Shown one piece after another: positions 32,329-42,768 of a DNA stretch of 64,000 bases. Both the position numbers and the translations under genes were made by a program. Source of the stretch: Ctena decussata (lineage: Eukaryota > Mollusca > Bivalvia > Lucinida > Lucinidae); the NCBI GenBank assembly GCA_963989385.1, contig OZ022500.1, positions 106,185,842 through 106,249,841 on the forward strand, in the 5' to 3' direction. Each line of letters starts with the position of its first letter. Position 1 is the first letter of the stretch. The notes under the pieces were generated by a model. That model was given only the letters and a program-made list of their open reading frames with translations. It ran no database searches and was not told the DNA's origin.

Positions 32329-32724
32329 GTGCATGCCCGACAGTTTTGTTGTTTTGGGTTGTTTCAATAGTTTATTAGTAAACATATAATATACTCATAA
32401 CGAAAGTTGTAATACCATACACATATTCACTGTTTCTTTGTATCATTTTTTCTGAAAGCTATTACTTGAATAATCTATTTATAGAATAAACAAAGTCAAT
32501 CCAGATTTACCTCCCTTGTAATAACACCATAATATGAAAAATTGAATAACTTTGTTATTTTTCGGCCGATTTTGATAAAATAAACACCAAAATGTAGATT
32601 TTATTATTCTCTAATTAATTTTTATATTTTGAAATGTGTTACTATAAATAGTAACATGACCTTTATTGAAATAAGATATATGATATGCAAATGTCCAATC
32701 TTGTCTCAAGTAAACTGGTTTATG

Positions 32725-33060
32725 TTTAGGTATATATATTGGGAACTAGCATATCAATATTGCTAGTTTGCCGGTCACCACTGGACTGGAACTGGTGTGC
32801 ACAACGGTTATACCGCCTGGGCCCGCAGATGCGAAGTCTATCGATTACATGTGAAACAGTAGAAGCCTATGGCTTAAGGGGTCGGGACACTATCCCAGTA
32901 AACTGAACCTCCGCTGGCAGGTCTCTGGTCCACAGTGACATTCAGGACTTGTGATCATGTAGATATGGCTTCAAATCGCCAGGGCTTCCCAGGCATAGGG
33001 TAACCGACCGGGGAAGAAAAAGGTGCTGAACAGCACACTCTTCTTGCATTTGTTTTCAAA
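32725..33060 (+). promoter_or_regulatory. TATA-like box and long GC-richer leader upstream of the polymerase gene
   Basis: GGTATATATATTGGG is at about 32730. About 30 bp downstream the base composition changes to a GC-richer block (32765-33030) with short stems such as GGGTCGGGACACTATCCC. It has no open frame. It may be a core promoter with a structured leader or a non-coding RNA. Confidence 0.45.
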
Positions 33061-33086
33061 ATAACAAAAATTCCGTAAAACCTACT

Positions 33087-33357
33087 GTCTCGCCTGTAGA
33101 ACAAGAATTCTATGTGTCTCGCCTGATGATAAGGATTCTATATAGCATGAAGTCTCGCCTGTTAGTTAATAAAAATTCCTTAAGACTGTTGTCTCGCCTT
33201 ACCACAAAAATTCCGTAAAGCCCATGTCTCGCCTGTACCACAAAAATTCCTGTTGTCTCGCCTGTTAAAGCAAATACTACGTATCTTGCCTGTATCACAA
33301 GAATTCCATAGAACATGTAGTCTAACTTGATAAGTCATATACCATGTATCTCGCCTG
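33087..33357. repeat. Array of nine GTCTCGCCTG motifs, 28-39 bp spacing
   Basis: Copies at 33087, 33116, 33152, 33191, 33226, 33255, 33283 (variant), about 33319 (degenerate) and 33348. Most are followed by ACAAAAATTCC or AAGAATTC. It ends 80 bp before the polymerase start. Confidence 0.85.
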
Positions 33358-33437
33358 TCTAATCTTGTATAAATTAGGTATATAAGTCAAATATTCAGAT
33401 CTCCTGGCATTCTGAGTTTGAACAGTGACAAGACAAC

Positions 33438-36400
33438 ATGCCAAGGAGACATTGGAAGAGAATACGTACCCCACCCACTTCATCAGACTCTGAGGAGGAC
33501 GAGTTACCACCGCCAAAGAAGGTGAAACTTGTGGATTATTCCGACAGCGAAGAATCTGAAGATGAATTGTCACCACCAAGAAAAAGGCCTATGGTGATTT
33601 ATTCCGACGATGAAGAAGATGATTACCAGCAGTACTATACGATCAAGCCTGTCAGAGAACGTGAGTCGAGACGTTTCAGAACAAGAGCCAATGTGTACAA
33701 TGTTGATGTCAATAAATTTCCAGAAGATGTATCACCGCTGGAATTTGTACCTCGGATGTTTCAAAAGCTGGTGGATGATATCAAGACCCATTCTCAAGCT
33801 CAAGGCAATGACAGGATTCGAATGAGCATTTATCATCCCGGACTGAAATTAGGAATCTTTGTACCTTTCACAGATGTGACAAGTCTGACTGGCGAATCTT
33901 TGACTCAAGAAATCGAGAAAGTGTTACAATCCAATGAAGATTTCAAAATCAACGATGGACAGATGAGCTTGGAAGTGACACACACCAAGTTACCATCTGG
34001 AAGTGGAAGAAAGGCATTACACCATGGACTTTACTTTGAATCACGCAATATGAGAAAGATGAAACATAGTATTGTTCAAATCAACAACATCAAAGATGTC
34101 ATGTGTATGGCCAGAGCTATTGTGGTAGGTAAACATCATGCCGATAAAGATGCATCTGACTCATGGAAGAAAACTTGGCATTATATCAGAAATTCTGACA
34201 GGCCACTACAAACTAGAGAAGCCATGAAATTATTAGATCGTGCCAAGATTCCTCACAATCAACCTTGTGGATTTGAAGAATACAAGAAAATTCAAACTGT
34301 GTTAGCTCTTGATTATTTGATCAAAGTACATTCACAGCATCCCAAAGACGGATTATTGTTTCCTCTTGGATTTAAACCTAGTGATAAAACAAAAGTGATT
34401 CATATCTATTTCAATGGCACAGATCACTATGATACCATCACCAATGTAAAAGGATTTCAAGGATGTCATTACTATTGTGAGTTTTGTGACAAGGGATTTA
34501 ATCATAGAGAGGATCATGCTTGTTCGAATGGATGTACTAGTTGTTATAGTGCAACGCCATGTCTTCATGAACAAAATCAGTACTGTACAAAATGTAAAAG
34601 AACATTTCATAGTGCATCTTGTTTTGCTAATCATACCTTAGTCAAGCCAGGACAGAAAAAATCCATTTGTCAACTTGTGTATAATTGTGAGAAGTGTGGA
34701 AATAGGATTGTAGGATATAAAAGAAATCACGTGTGTCCAGGACAGAAGAAATGTAAGTTTTGTAAAATTATTGTTGGAGCCGAACATCAATGTTATATTC
34801 AACCTTACGTGTGCAAACCCAAGACCGAAGTATTGCAAGAAGATGCAGAGGAGGACGATATCATCGATGAAGAGAAAGGTACCGATATTCAACCTCAATT
34901 CATATTTTTTGACTTTGAATCCAAGCAAGACTCTGGCGAACATATTGTCAACTTTTGTATTGCACATAGAGCTTGTGATCAGTGTATGGATTTACCTATT
35001 GAACAGCCATGTAAAATTTGTAATAAGTTCACAAACAAAGCGTGTGACCATTGCGTTAATTTACCTGTAGATCGGTATTGTGACAATTGTAGTCAGTTTG
35101 GAAGAGAAATGATATTTGAAGGTGAAAATACTTTGTCAGATTTCTGTTCCTGGTTATTTAGAAAAGAAAATGAAGGCGTGACAGTCATTGCACATAATTT
35201 TGGAGGATATGATGGACAATTTATTTTACGCTACATACTAGAAAATGGAACTTTTAAGCCCGATGTGATCATGAATGGAAATACTATCGTGACGATGACT
35301 GCTGCCAAAGTCAAGTTCTTGGACTCGTATCATTTTCTGCATATGAGATTAGCCAATTTTCCAGATACCTTTGGATTAACAGAGATGAAAAAAGGTTATT
35401 TCCCACATTTGGCGAATGTTGATGCCAACCAGAATTACGTGGGACCTTACTTTCCCGTGGAGATGTACAATCCTGGACAGATGTCGGTCAAAGACAGAGA
35501 AGCTTTCCTGGAATGGCACAAGCAGAAAGTGGAATCCAATGCCATCTTTGACTTCAGACGTGAAATGGAAGAATACTGTCGCAGCGATGTGGATATCCTG
35601 AGGAGGGGTTGTGCATGTTTTAGAAAACAATCGATAGATATCAGCGACTTGGATCCCTTTGCTAATGCATGCACGATCGCTCAAGCCTGTTCCCAAGTAT
35701 GGAGGAAGAATCACATGCCTGAAAACTCTGTGGCCATCATTCCACCAGAAGGTTATCCTAACCAAAAGAAATATTCTATCAAAGCTGTACGCTGGATTCA
35801 AGCCGTGGCTAGAAAGAATCACATCCAAATTCGTCACGCTTTGAATGGTGGAGAACAGAAAGTGTGTGGACATTATGTGGATGGATACGATCCAGAAAAA
35901 GAAACAGTGTACGAGTTCCATGGATGTTACTGGCACGGGTGTCCCAAACATTTTCCAGACAGAACTAAGATCAATACTTACAACTGCCAGACGATGTACC
36001 AGCTATACAAACAGACTGTGGAGAAGACCGAGAAATTGAAAGAGTTGGGTATCAAGTGATAGAAATGTGGGAATGCGATTACGACCAATATTATCAAGAC
36101 GACAAAGATTTTAAGGAGATGGTGGATGCAGAATTTACCAACTTAGATCCACTCAAACCCAGAGATGCGCTATTTGGAGGACGTACGAATTCTACAAGAC
36201 TGTTCTACGAAATTGAAGGAGACGAGGAAATTAAGTATATCGACGTGTGTTCACTCTATCCATACATCTGCAAGTACGGAATCTTCCCTATTGGACATCC
36301 AGAAATCTATTCACAAGAAGACATCGACAGAGACAATATACATCAATATTTTGGACTGATCAAATGTAAAGTGTTACCACCCAGAAACTTGTATCATCCG

Positions 36401-37535
36401 GTATTGCCGTACAAGTGCAACAACAAATTACTGTTTCCACTCTGTAGAAGTTGTGCAGAGACGTCTGACAATTCGAAATTATGTACGCACAACAGAGAAG
36501 AAGACAGAGAATTGGTGGGAACTTGGGTGAGCATCGAATTGTTTGAGGCGATGAAACTGGGTTACCAGCTGAAAGATGTGTACGAAGTATGGCATTTTCC
36601 CCAATCTTCACAATACGACAAGTCAACTGGACAAGGAGGCATCTTTGCTGGATATATCGATACCTTCCTGAAGATTAAACAAAAGTCTAGTGGCTATCCC
36701 GACTGGTGCAAGACGGAATTGGACAAGATCAAATTCAAACAGGATTATTTCGAAGCAGAAGGTATCAGACTAGAGAAGGTGGAAAAGAACAAAGGCCGAC
36801 GTGGAATCAGCAAGATCAGTTTAAACAGTTTGTGGGGAAAATTAGCGCAGAGAGACAACATGACCAAAACAGAATATGTGTCAGATCCTTCTGACTACTT
36901 TGAACTGGTGACTAATCCATTGAAGAAAGTGAAGAATGTCGATTTTTTTTGGAGAAGAGTTTTTGTTAGTCAACTGGGAAGATCTGGACTCGATTGTAGA
37001 ACCTCATGCTTGCAGCAATGTGGTGGTAGGATCCTTTGTGACAGCACAAGCCAGACTGAAGTTATACAGTGTCCTGCATCAACTTGACAAACGTGTGTTG
37101 TACTTTGATACGGATTTTGTCATCTACATTCACAAACCAGAATTATGGAATCCAGAGATCATCAACAACAGACTCGGCGAATGGACAGACGAACTACCTA
37201 CTGCGAAAATCACCAAGTTTGTGGGTATGGGACCGAAGAATTATGGCTACGAGTATGTGGAGCACGATACTGGGAAACGCAAGTCTACCTGTAAAGTCAA
37301 AGGACTGACCCTGGATTACAATACTTCACAAGTAATCCATTTCTACAACGTGATGGAATGGGCGAATAGTGACAATAGGGACTTTCAAGAATCTGTGGAA
37401 TATCAGCACCGTATAAGAAAACATAAAGACAGAAAAATTACTACTGAGAGACAATCTAAGACATATAGATTTACTTATGACAAACGTGTGATTTTAAAAA
37501 GTGGAGAAACTGTTCCGTATGGATATGTACTGTAA
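33438..37535 (+). pseudogene. polB: Protein-primed DNA polymerase B (pPolB), broken by two frameshifts
   Basis: Family-B polymerase of Polintons, which would copy the element from its ends. The first frame (33438-36059, 873 codons) has an acidic disordered N-terminus, a Cys/His-rich region (about residues 345-460), then ExoI (FFDFES, about 490), ExoII (HNFGGYDGQF, about 586) and ExoIII (YCRSDVDIL, about 714). YEFHGCYWHGC (about 830) starts the endonuclease-like insert typical of Polintons. The frame changes near 36,045-36,055. Motif A (DVCSLYPY, about 36240) and motif B (KISLNSLWG, about 36815) lie in the second frame. A second shift occurs at an eight-T run near 36,942. Motif C is FDTDFVIY (about 37104), with Phe where family members usually have Ser. 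The shifts could be decay or assembly error; the motif C change is a substitution. Confidence 0.93.
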
Positions 37536-37661
37536 ACCAAAAAAAAATCAGATAAGAGACGGTTGTGAAACAGTTACTAAAATATGTTGTTTTGTAAAAA
37601 ATAAAAATATGTTATATATACACATGTCTTTCATTATTCTTTCTCATTTTATCTTTCAATC

Positions 37662-38345
37662 ATGTCAGTAACAGTTCAAGAAGAAAATATTGGTAGTTTG
37701 TTTTTTAAACATCCTGCTAATATTTTTATATCGGGTCCAAGTGGATCGGGAAAAACTGAATTTGTTAAAAAACTGATTCAGTACAAAGAAGACTTGTTTG
37801 ATATTTTACCACAACGTATCGTGTGGTGTTACAAAGAATGGCAACCTGTGTACAATATCTTGCAAGAACGCAAAGATTTAAACATCAGATTTATTTTAGG
37901 AATTCCAAATGACGACGACGATATTGTCACAGACACGAGTGAAACTCACTTGATTGTCTTTGACGATATGTTGGGTGATAAAGATGAAGAAAAAATTAAA
38001 CTTTGGTTCACGAGGAAAGGTCATCACAGAAATGCAAGTGTTGTGTACATCACACAAAACTTGTTTCAGCAGAGTAAATCGACACGTACCATCAGTTTGA
38101 ATGCTCATTACTTGATTTTGTTTCAAAGTCCAAGAGACAAGATGCAAATTAAAGTTTTGGCACAACAACTTCAAGCTCCACACTTGATGTCTGCCTTCAA
38201 CGATGCCACTTCTAAGCCACACGGTTATTTACTGATCGATTTAAAACCAGACACACCAAATCATTTGAGGTTTAGAACAGATATTTTTATAAACTGGTAT
38301 ACAAAATCGGATAAACAGGGTCCAGTTGTGTATTTTCCAGTATAA
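37662..38345 (+). CDS. FtsK/HerA-type genome-packaging ATPase
   Basis: 227 aa, open. Walker A is GPSGSGKTEF (about residues 25-34), and Walker B is HLIVFDDM (about 95-102). A downstream helix segment (KGHHRNASVVYITQN) carries the sensor Asn found in A32-like packaging ATPases. In Polintons and related viruses this motor pumps DNA into the capsid. It follows the polymerase by about 125 bp of AT-rich spacer. Length is normal for the family. Confidence 0.93.
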   Translation: MSVTVQEENIGSLFFKHPANIFISGPSGSGKTEFVKKLIQYKEDLFDILPQRIVWCYKEWQPVYNILQERKDLNIRFILGIPNDDDDIVTDTSETHLIVFDDMLGDKDEEKIKLWFTRKGHHRNASVVYITQNLFQQSKSTRTISLNAHYLILFQSPRDKMQIKVLAQQLQAPHLMSAFNDATSKPHGYLLIDLKPDTPNHLRFRTDIFINWYTKSDKQGPVVYFPV

Positions 38346-38375
38346 AAACGTGTGTTTGGTCTTACATGGATCAGA

Positions 38376-39302
38376 ATGAAACCAGACATGGCTCAAAAAG
38401 CATCGGCAAACTTGATCAGGGCTCTCTACAATTTGAGTAGAGAGCATGATTCGAACAAAAGAAAAACTTTGCTTAATGCGGGGTTGATGGAAATGATCAA
38501 ATGGTTTTCTTTAGCAGCTAGAAAAATAGCTGAAAATAAAATGAAATTACCAAAACAAACTCAAAAATTCATGGACAAACGCAAAGACGATGTTAGAAAA
38601 CTAGCAAGTCCTTTGGTAAATGCAGATACAAAACGAGAAATCATTCTAAAACCTGGTGGCAGTGGGTTTTTTGGTGGGGTGATAATCAGATCTCTCATTC
38701 GTTGGGACGGTAATAAAATACTTAGACGGTTTTCTCAGAAAAAGAAAGTGGGTAGAAAAGGTCCTAAAAAGTCTAAGAAAAAAACTGGCAAGAAAAAATC
38801 TCCAAAGAAAAAAACTCAGAGGAAAAAATCCCCTAAGACTAAATCAAGGAGAAAAATAAAAGTGAACGATAAGTTTGTCACTGTAAGAATTAAGAAACCT
38901 AGAAAACCTCCATCTCCTGTTGCAGGACCGTCAACTGCAAGAACTCCAAGTCCATTTGCTGCATCTACTCCAAACTCTAGTCTAAGAACTCCAAGTCCAT
39001 TTTCTACTCGATTTTCTACTCCAAGTTCAAGTATCAGAAAAATAGGTGAAAGATTCACTCCTGCGAAAACACCTTCTCCATTTTCTACTCAATTTTCTAC
39101 TCCAAACTCTAGTCTCAGAAAAATTGGTGAAAGACGCACTGCTGCAAAATCACCTTCTCTAGAAATTTCTAGATTTTCTCCTCTAAGGGCTTCTCCTCGA
39201 AGGAGTTCTTCTCCTGCAAACGAATATCTTCGTACTGCCAGAAAACATGGATTTGAAGCTGCCATGAAACAGATGTTGGCTAAACGTAAACTTTCACTAT
39301 AA
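38376..39302 (+). CDS. Basic Polinton protein, core/minor-capsid-like
   Basis: About 308 aa from ATG at 38376 (a further Met at 38388). The N-terminal 110 residues are helical, ending in ADTKREIILKPGGSGFFGG. A lysine-rich histone-H1-like stretch follows (GRKGPKKSKKKTGKKKSPKK). The tail is a Ser/Thr/Pro repeat (TPSPFSTRFSTPSSSIRKIG and variants, three units). A DNA-condensing core-type role is an inference from composition and position between ATPase and capsid genes. Confidence 0.65.
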   Translation: MKPDMAQKASANLIRALYNLSREHDSNKRKTLLNAGLMEMIKWFSLAARKIAENKMKLPKQTQKFMDKRKDDVRKLASPLVNADTKREIILKPGGSGFFGGVIIRSLIRWDGNKILRRFSQKKKVGRKGPKKSKKKTGKKKSPKKKTQRKKSPKTKSRRKIKVNDKFVTVRIKKPRKPPSPVAGPSTARTPSPFAASTPNSSLRTPSPFSTRFSTPSSSIRKIGERFTPAKTPSPFSTQFSTPNSSLRKIGERRTAAKSPSLEISRFSPLRASPRRSSSPANEYLRTARKHGFEAAMKQMLAKRKLSL

Positions 39303-39352
39303 AAGGACTTGGTTGACATGATCTTTTACTAGTTTAATTCTTGACTGCAATC

Positions 39353-39724
39353 ATGGCTGCACGTAAGAAAAGAACACATATCAAAAAGAAAAGAGGTTCA
39401 CTGATTAAAACGTATGGTCCTTTTCTGGAAGGACTTTGTAACATTCCATATCGGTTTCGTCAAAAAATTGTCAATGATTGTCCAAAAGAGATATTAGACT
39501 GTGTCGGGGAATGTTGTTTAAATCTTATAAAAGGCAATGTCAAACTCACAAAAGCTCAGAAAGAATAATTACGTTCTAGGAAGAATGATATTCGATTATT
39601 GTCTACAAAACGTGTTGCACTAGCAAACAAGAAAAAGATTCTCAATCAGAAAGGTGGTGCACTCCTGGGTTTACTTTTAAAACCTTTGCTTGGTTCCGTC
39701 TTAGCATCTATTCTTGGTCAGTAA
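39353..39724 (+). pseudogene. pX/pVI-like small basic protein with in-frame stop
   Basis: ATG at 39353 (MAARKKRTHIKKKRG). The frame meets TAA at 39566-39568, then continues open in the same frame to 39724 with KKKILNQKGGALLGLLLKPL and a hydrophobic end. A basic N-terminus, a central helix and a C-terminal hydrophobic, Gly-rich peptide are the usual layout of a small Polinton gene that I compare with adenovirus pX. The stop is a base substitution-type break, so a full product is unlikely. The exact family name is uncertain. Confidence 0.65.
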
Positions 39725-39736
39725 AAAAAAATTGCA

Positions 39737-40561
39737 ATGGAAGGGCGTAAAATGGCTGTGGTACCATTTAAACTTTGGGAAGATATGAAACGGTGGAAAG
39801 AAGAACAAATTCAAAAACCAAGACTTCCACCCGATCCAAATGTTTCTGCGACGGCCAGTCTTCAAAGAGACTTGTCTTCGGTCATGGCCAACGAAGATTT
39901 GTCAGAGGCAGAAAAATCTCAATTGTTTGGTCAGACTTTACATAAATTTAAAACGGCACATCGCAAAGCACTGACAGAAACAAAACTTTCTCTTCCCGTA
40001 GAGCCTGAATCGAAAATTAATCAACGTATTTTTGATAGTGTTCCTACCACAATGCGAAAGAAAGCTAAATTATTGATATCTTGGCTAGAAAATAATCCTA
40101 ACTTATCTTGGGACGAAGATGGGACGGTTAAGATGTATGGTAAACCAGTTGCAGGGTCTAATATCATAGATTTAGTCAATGATGTTTTAAGACAGAGAAA
40201 AGACACTGAGCCCAGGGGTTGGCAACCTTTTGCTGAGGCTCTTAGAGACATGAACGTGCCTCAAGATTTTGTCGGAAATAAGAAACGATGGGAATGGATG
40301 CATCGTACTCCTCTTCAGCACGAAGATGAAGAAGAGTATGTCACTCCTAAAACCAAACACCGACGCATGCCTACTCTTAAAAAAAGAACAAGACCCGTTA
40401 CACAATCTGTTAGAAAACACATCAAGAAAGACTTATCTCAAAGTTTGTCTGCCACTAGAAAACATATCAGAGACGAACTGTTTACACCTAGTTCTATCAA
40501 ACCTATAAAAGAAGAACTGTTTGAATCACCCAGAAAATGGTTATCTTATGATGAACAATGA
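39737..40561 (+). CDS. Polinton protein of 274 aa, recurrent in the family but of unknown role
   Basis: ATG at 39737 (MEGRKMAVVPFKLWEDMKRW). The middle (STRKKAKLLI-like: TTMRKKAKLLISWLENNPNL) has a winged-helix-like flavour, followed by WDEDGTVKMYGKPVAGSNI. Its basic C-terminal half repeats K(H)I(K/R)(K/D)(D/E)LF. I recall similar proteins next to the integrase in other Polintons but cannot give a function. Its stop overlaps the integrase start (ATGA, 40558-40561). Confidence 0.65.
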   Translation: MEGRKMAVVPFKLWEDMKRWKEEQIQKPRLPPDPNVSATASLQRDLSSVMANEDLSEAEKSQLFGQTLHKFKTAHRKALTETKLSLPVEPESKINQRIFDSVPTTMRKKAKLLISWLENNPNLSWDEDGTVKMYGKPVAGSNIIDLVNDVLRQRKDTEPRGWQPFAEALRDMNVPQDFVGNKKRWEWMHRTPLQHEDEEEYVTPKTKHRRMPTLKKRTRPVTQSVRKHIKKDLSQSLSATRKHIRDELFTPSSIKPIKEELFESPRKWLSYDEQ

Positions 40562-41632
40562 ATAAATTATTATCAAAACTTTATTACGATCCTAAAAGTC
40601 CAGTGGGATATACGGGGTTGCAAGCTTTGTATAAAGCAGCAAAGAAAATTTCAAAGAAAATCAAACTTGACGATGTGAAAACTTGGTTGAGAAAACAACA
40701 AACTTACACTTTGCACAAACCCATACGTAGAAAATTTGTGCGTCGCAAAACTGTGGTGGCAGGAATAGATTATCAATGGCAGGGAGATTTGGCAGACGTA
40801 TCTAGTATGGCAAAATATAACGACAAATAACGTTACTTGCTCTGTTTGATAGACGTATTTTCAAAATACGCCTGGGTTGTACCGATCAAAGACAAATCTG
40901 GAAAAACTTTGGTGGAAGCTTTTACATCTGTTTTGAAACATGGACGTATTCCAAAAATTTTTTCAAACTGACAAAGGTACGGAATTAAAAAATAAAGAGT
41001 TTCAAAAGTTCTTGAAATCTAAAAATATTCATTTTTTCACGACAGAAAATCCAGAAACAAAAGCAAGTATTGTAGAAAGGTTTCAAAGAACTCTGAAAAG
41101 TCGCATGTGGAAATATTTTACTCATAATCGTACACTGAAATATGTCGATGTACTTGCAAAATTAGTTCACGGGTACAATCATGCTTATCATCGCAGCATT
41201 AAACGTACGCCTGCATCTGTCGATGTCAAAAATGAAGTTCAAGTATCCAAAATTTTGTACGGCAAAAAGCAAAAAGTTGCAAGTTCTGAATTAAGAGTTG
41301 GTGATTTTGTGCGCATCAACAAAACAAAACGCACTTTTGAAAAAGGTTATTTACCAAACTGGACGCAAGAATTGTTTAAGGTTAGGGGTGTCATACAAAG
41401 TCAGAGTCCCGTTACCTATAAAATAGAAGATCTAGACGGGGAACTCATAAAAGGTACTTTTTATTCGCAAGAATTACAACGTGTGGACAAAGATCAAATT
41501 TACGAAATAGAATCTGTCTTAGATCGTCGTAAACGAAAAGTTGGGAAAAAGTGGGTCAAAGAAATTAAAGTTCACTGGAAAGGTTATCCATCCAAATTTG
41601 ATAGTTGGATTTTGGAATCCGATCTTGTATAA
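40558..41632 (+). pseudogene. int: RVE-type integrase with C-terminal chromodomain, broken
   Basis: Retroviral-type DDE integrase that would insert the element. It starts MNKLLSKLYYDPKSPVGY. The first catalytic Asp is in WQGDLADV (about 40790). TAA at 40828-40830 interrupts the frame just after. A second break is a frame change at an A/T homopolymer near 40,955. The second Asp is in QTDKGTEL and the Glu in IVERFQRT. The C-terminus is a chromodomain (YEIESVLDRR, IKVHWKGYPSKFDSWI), as in other Polinton integrases, presumed to read methylated histone tails. Function is lost unless the breaks are errors. Confidence 0.92.
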
Positions 41633-41642
41633 AAACACGAAC

Positions 41643-41921
41643 ATGAATTTTAAATCTTCAGTCATAAGAAGGGACACGGATTCTTTGCAATCTTCTGAAA
41701 GTTTAGCCAAGTTACCCAAAAATAGATTGACATTTTTATCTCAAATCATTATCGTTTATGCCATCATCATCACTTCTCTAGTTCAAATCAGTCTTCAAAG
41801 TCCAGATAAAGAATTGTGGTTGATTTTATTGAGCAGCTCTGTCGGTTATATTCTTCCTTCCCCAGGGTTAAAATTCAGAAAACGTAGTGGTTTTGAAGAA
41901 ACTTCCAAACAAGCACCATGA
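41643..41921 (+). CDS. Small two-helix membrane protein conserved in Polintons
   Basis: 92 aa from ATG at 41643. It has a short polar start (RRDTDSLQSSESLAKLPKNR) and two hydrophobic helices (about residues 31-52 and 58-72). LTFLSQIIIVYAIIITSLVQ and SSSVGYILPSPG are motifs I recall from many Polintons and adintoviruses. Role unknown. Its stop overlaps the penton start (ATGA at 41918). Confidence 0.75.
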   Translation: MNFKSSVIRRDTDSLQSSESLAKLPKNRLTFLSQIIIVYAIIITSLVQISLQSPDKELWLILLSSSVGYILPSPGLKFRKRSGFEETSKQAP

Positions 41922-42760
41922 CAGGGTTTTATTTGACATTGTTAAGTGACAGTTCAATGACGACTTTTCCTGACAATACACAAAGTTCTTTTACTGTCAT
42001 ATTAGATCATCCCATCAACATCGAAAAAGAAAAGTGGGAAGTTGCTTTGGTAGAAATGATTACACCAACTCAAATCATGAATATTTCGGATGAAACCAAT
42101 TTTTTCTACTTGAGATTTTACGATAAAGTCTTAGCTCAAGAATTCGGAGTAGAAAATATGAGCGAGGATTGTACGGAAGACAACACCTGCGCAGAATACG
42201 AGTTGAAAATTCCCAAAGGAAATTACAGCAGTCCACAACATTTGGTGGAAGAAATACAAGGCATCATCGATACACGTTTCGGAATTGCTTTGAGACGTGT
42301 TAATGCTTCGATAGAAATGAGTTATGGCAATAACAGTAAACGTGTCAAAATATTTTACAACAATCCAAAAGTCGTCAGACTGATATTCCCAAAACTACTT
42401 GGGGAGAAATTAGGGGTAAATCCAAAAATGTCAGAAAGACCCATCGGAAACGAAAGACATGCTTTTAGATACGAAGTAGATTTAAACACGGCTAATAATC
42501 AACTGTACGTTTACTCGGATATTGCCAGTTACACTTACGTAGGTGACATAACTGCTCCTATTTTGCGAGTTGTTCCATTTGAGATTTCAAAACGCTCTCA
42601 TCATTCTCATCAAGAGTTTGTCAACTTGCATTACGTTCCGGTGGCAAAATCATTCATAGATCAAGTTCACGTGAGTATAAAAGGCGATACGGGAATAGAT
42701 ATTCCATTTATCACGGGAAAGTCTTTGATCAAGTTACATTTCAGACTCAAAAGTAATTAG
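41918..42760 (+). CDS. Penton (minor capsid) protein, single jelly roll
   Basis: 280 aa, open. It starts MTGFYLTLLSDSSMTTFPDN, and KWEVALVEMITPTQIMN is the signature of the penton-type minor capsid proteins of Polintons. It would occupy the five-fold vertices of an icosahedral shell. It overlaps the preceding gene by 4 nt and precedes the pVI-like and major capsid genes, the usual order. Confidence 0.9.
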   Translation: MTGFYLTLLSDSSMTTFPDNTQSSFTVILDHPINIEKEKWEVALVEMITPTQIMNISDETNFFYLRFYDKVLAQEFGVENMSEDCTEDNTCAEYELKIPKGNYSSPQHLVEEIQGIIDTRFGIALRRVNASIEMSYGNNSKRVKIFYNNPKVVRLIFPKLLGEKLGVNPKMSERPIGNERHAFRYEVDLNTANNQLYVYSDIASYTYVGDITAPILRVVPFEISKRSHHSHQEFVNLHYVPVAKSFIDQVHVSIKGDTGIDIPFITGKSLIKLHFRLKSN

Positions 42761-42768
42761 CCAAAAAA

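Larger units (their letters stand above)
32063..32331. repeat. Two 134-bp direct units upstream of the leftward genes
   Basis: The best-matching 91-bp parts are 32107-32197 and 32241-32331 (AATAAAAAAAGAATT, ATCCATCAAGGCAATCTG, GCGCATGCGCAGTG). A weaker third GCATGCACAATGTG lies at about 32050. Confidence 0.88.

Noticed and set aside
33087..33357. CRISPR-like array
   Set aside because: The repeat is only about 10 bp, spacing is irregular, spacers are similar to each other, and the context is an animal transposable element.
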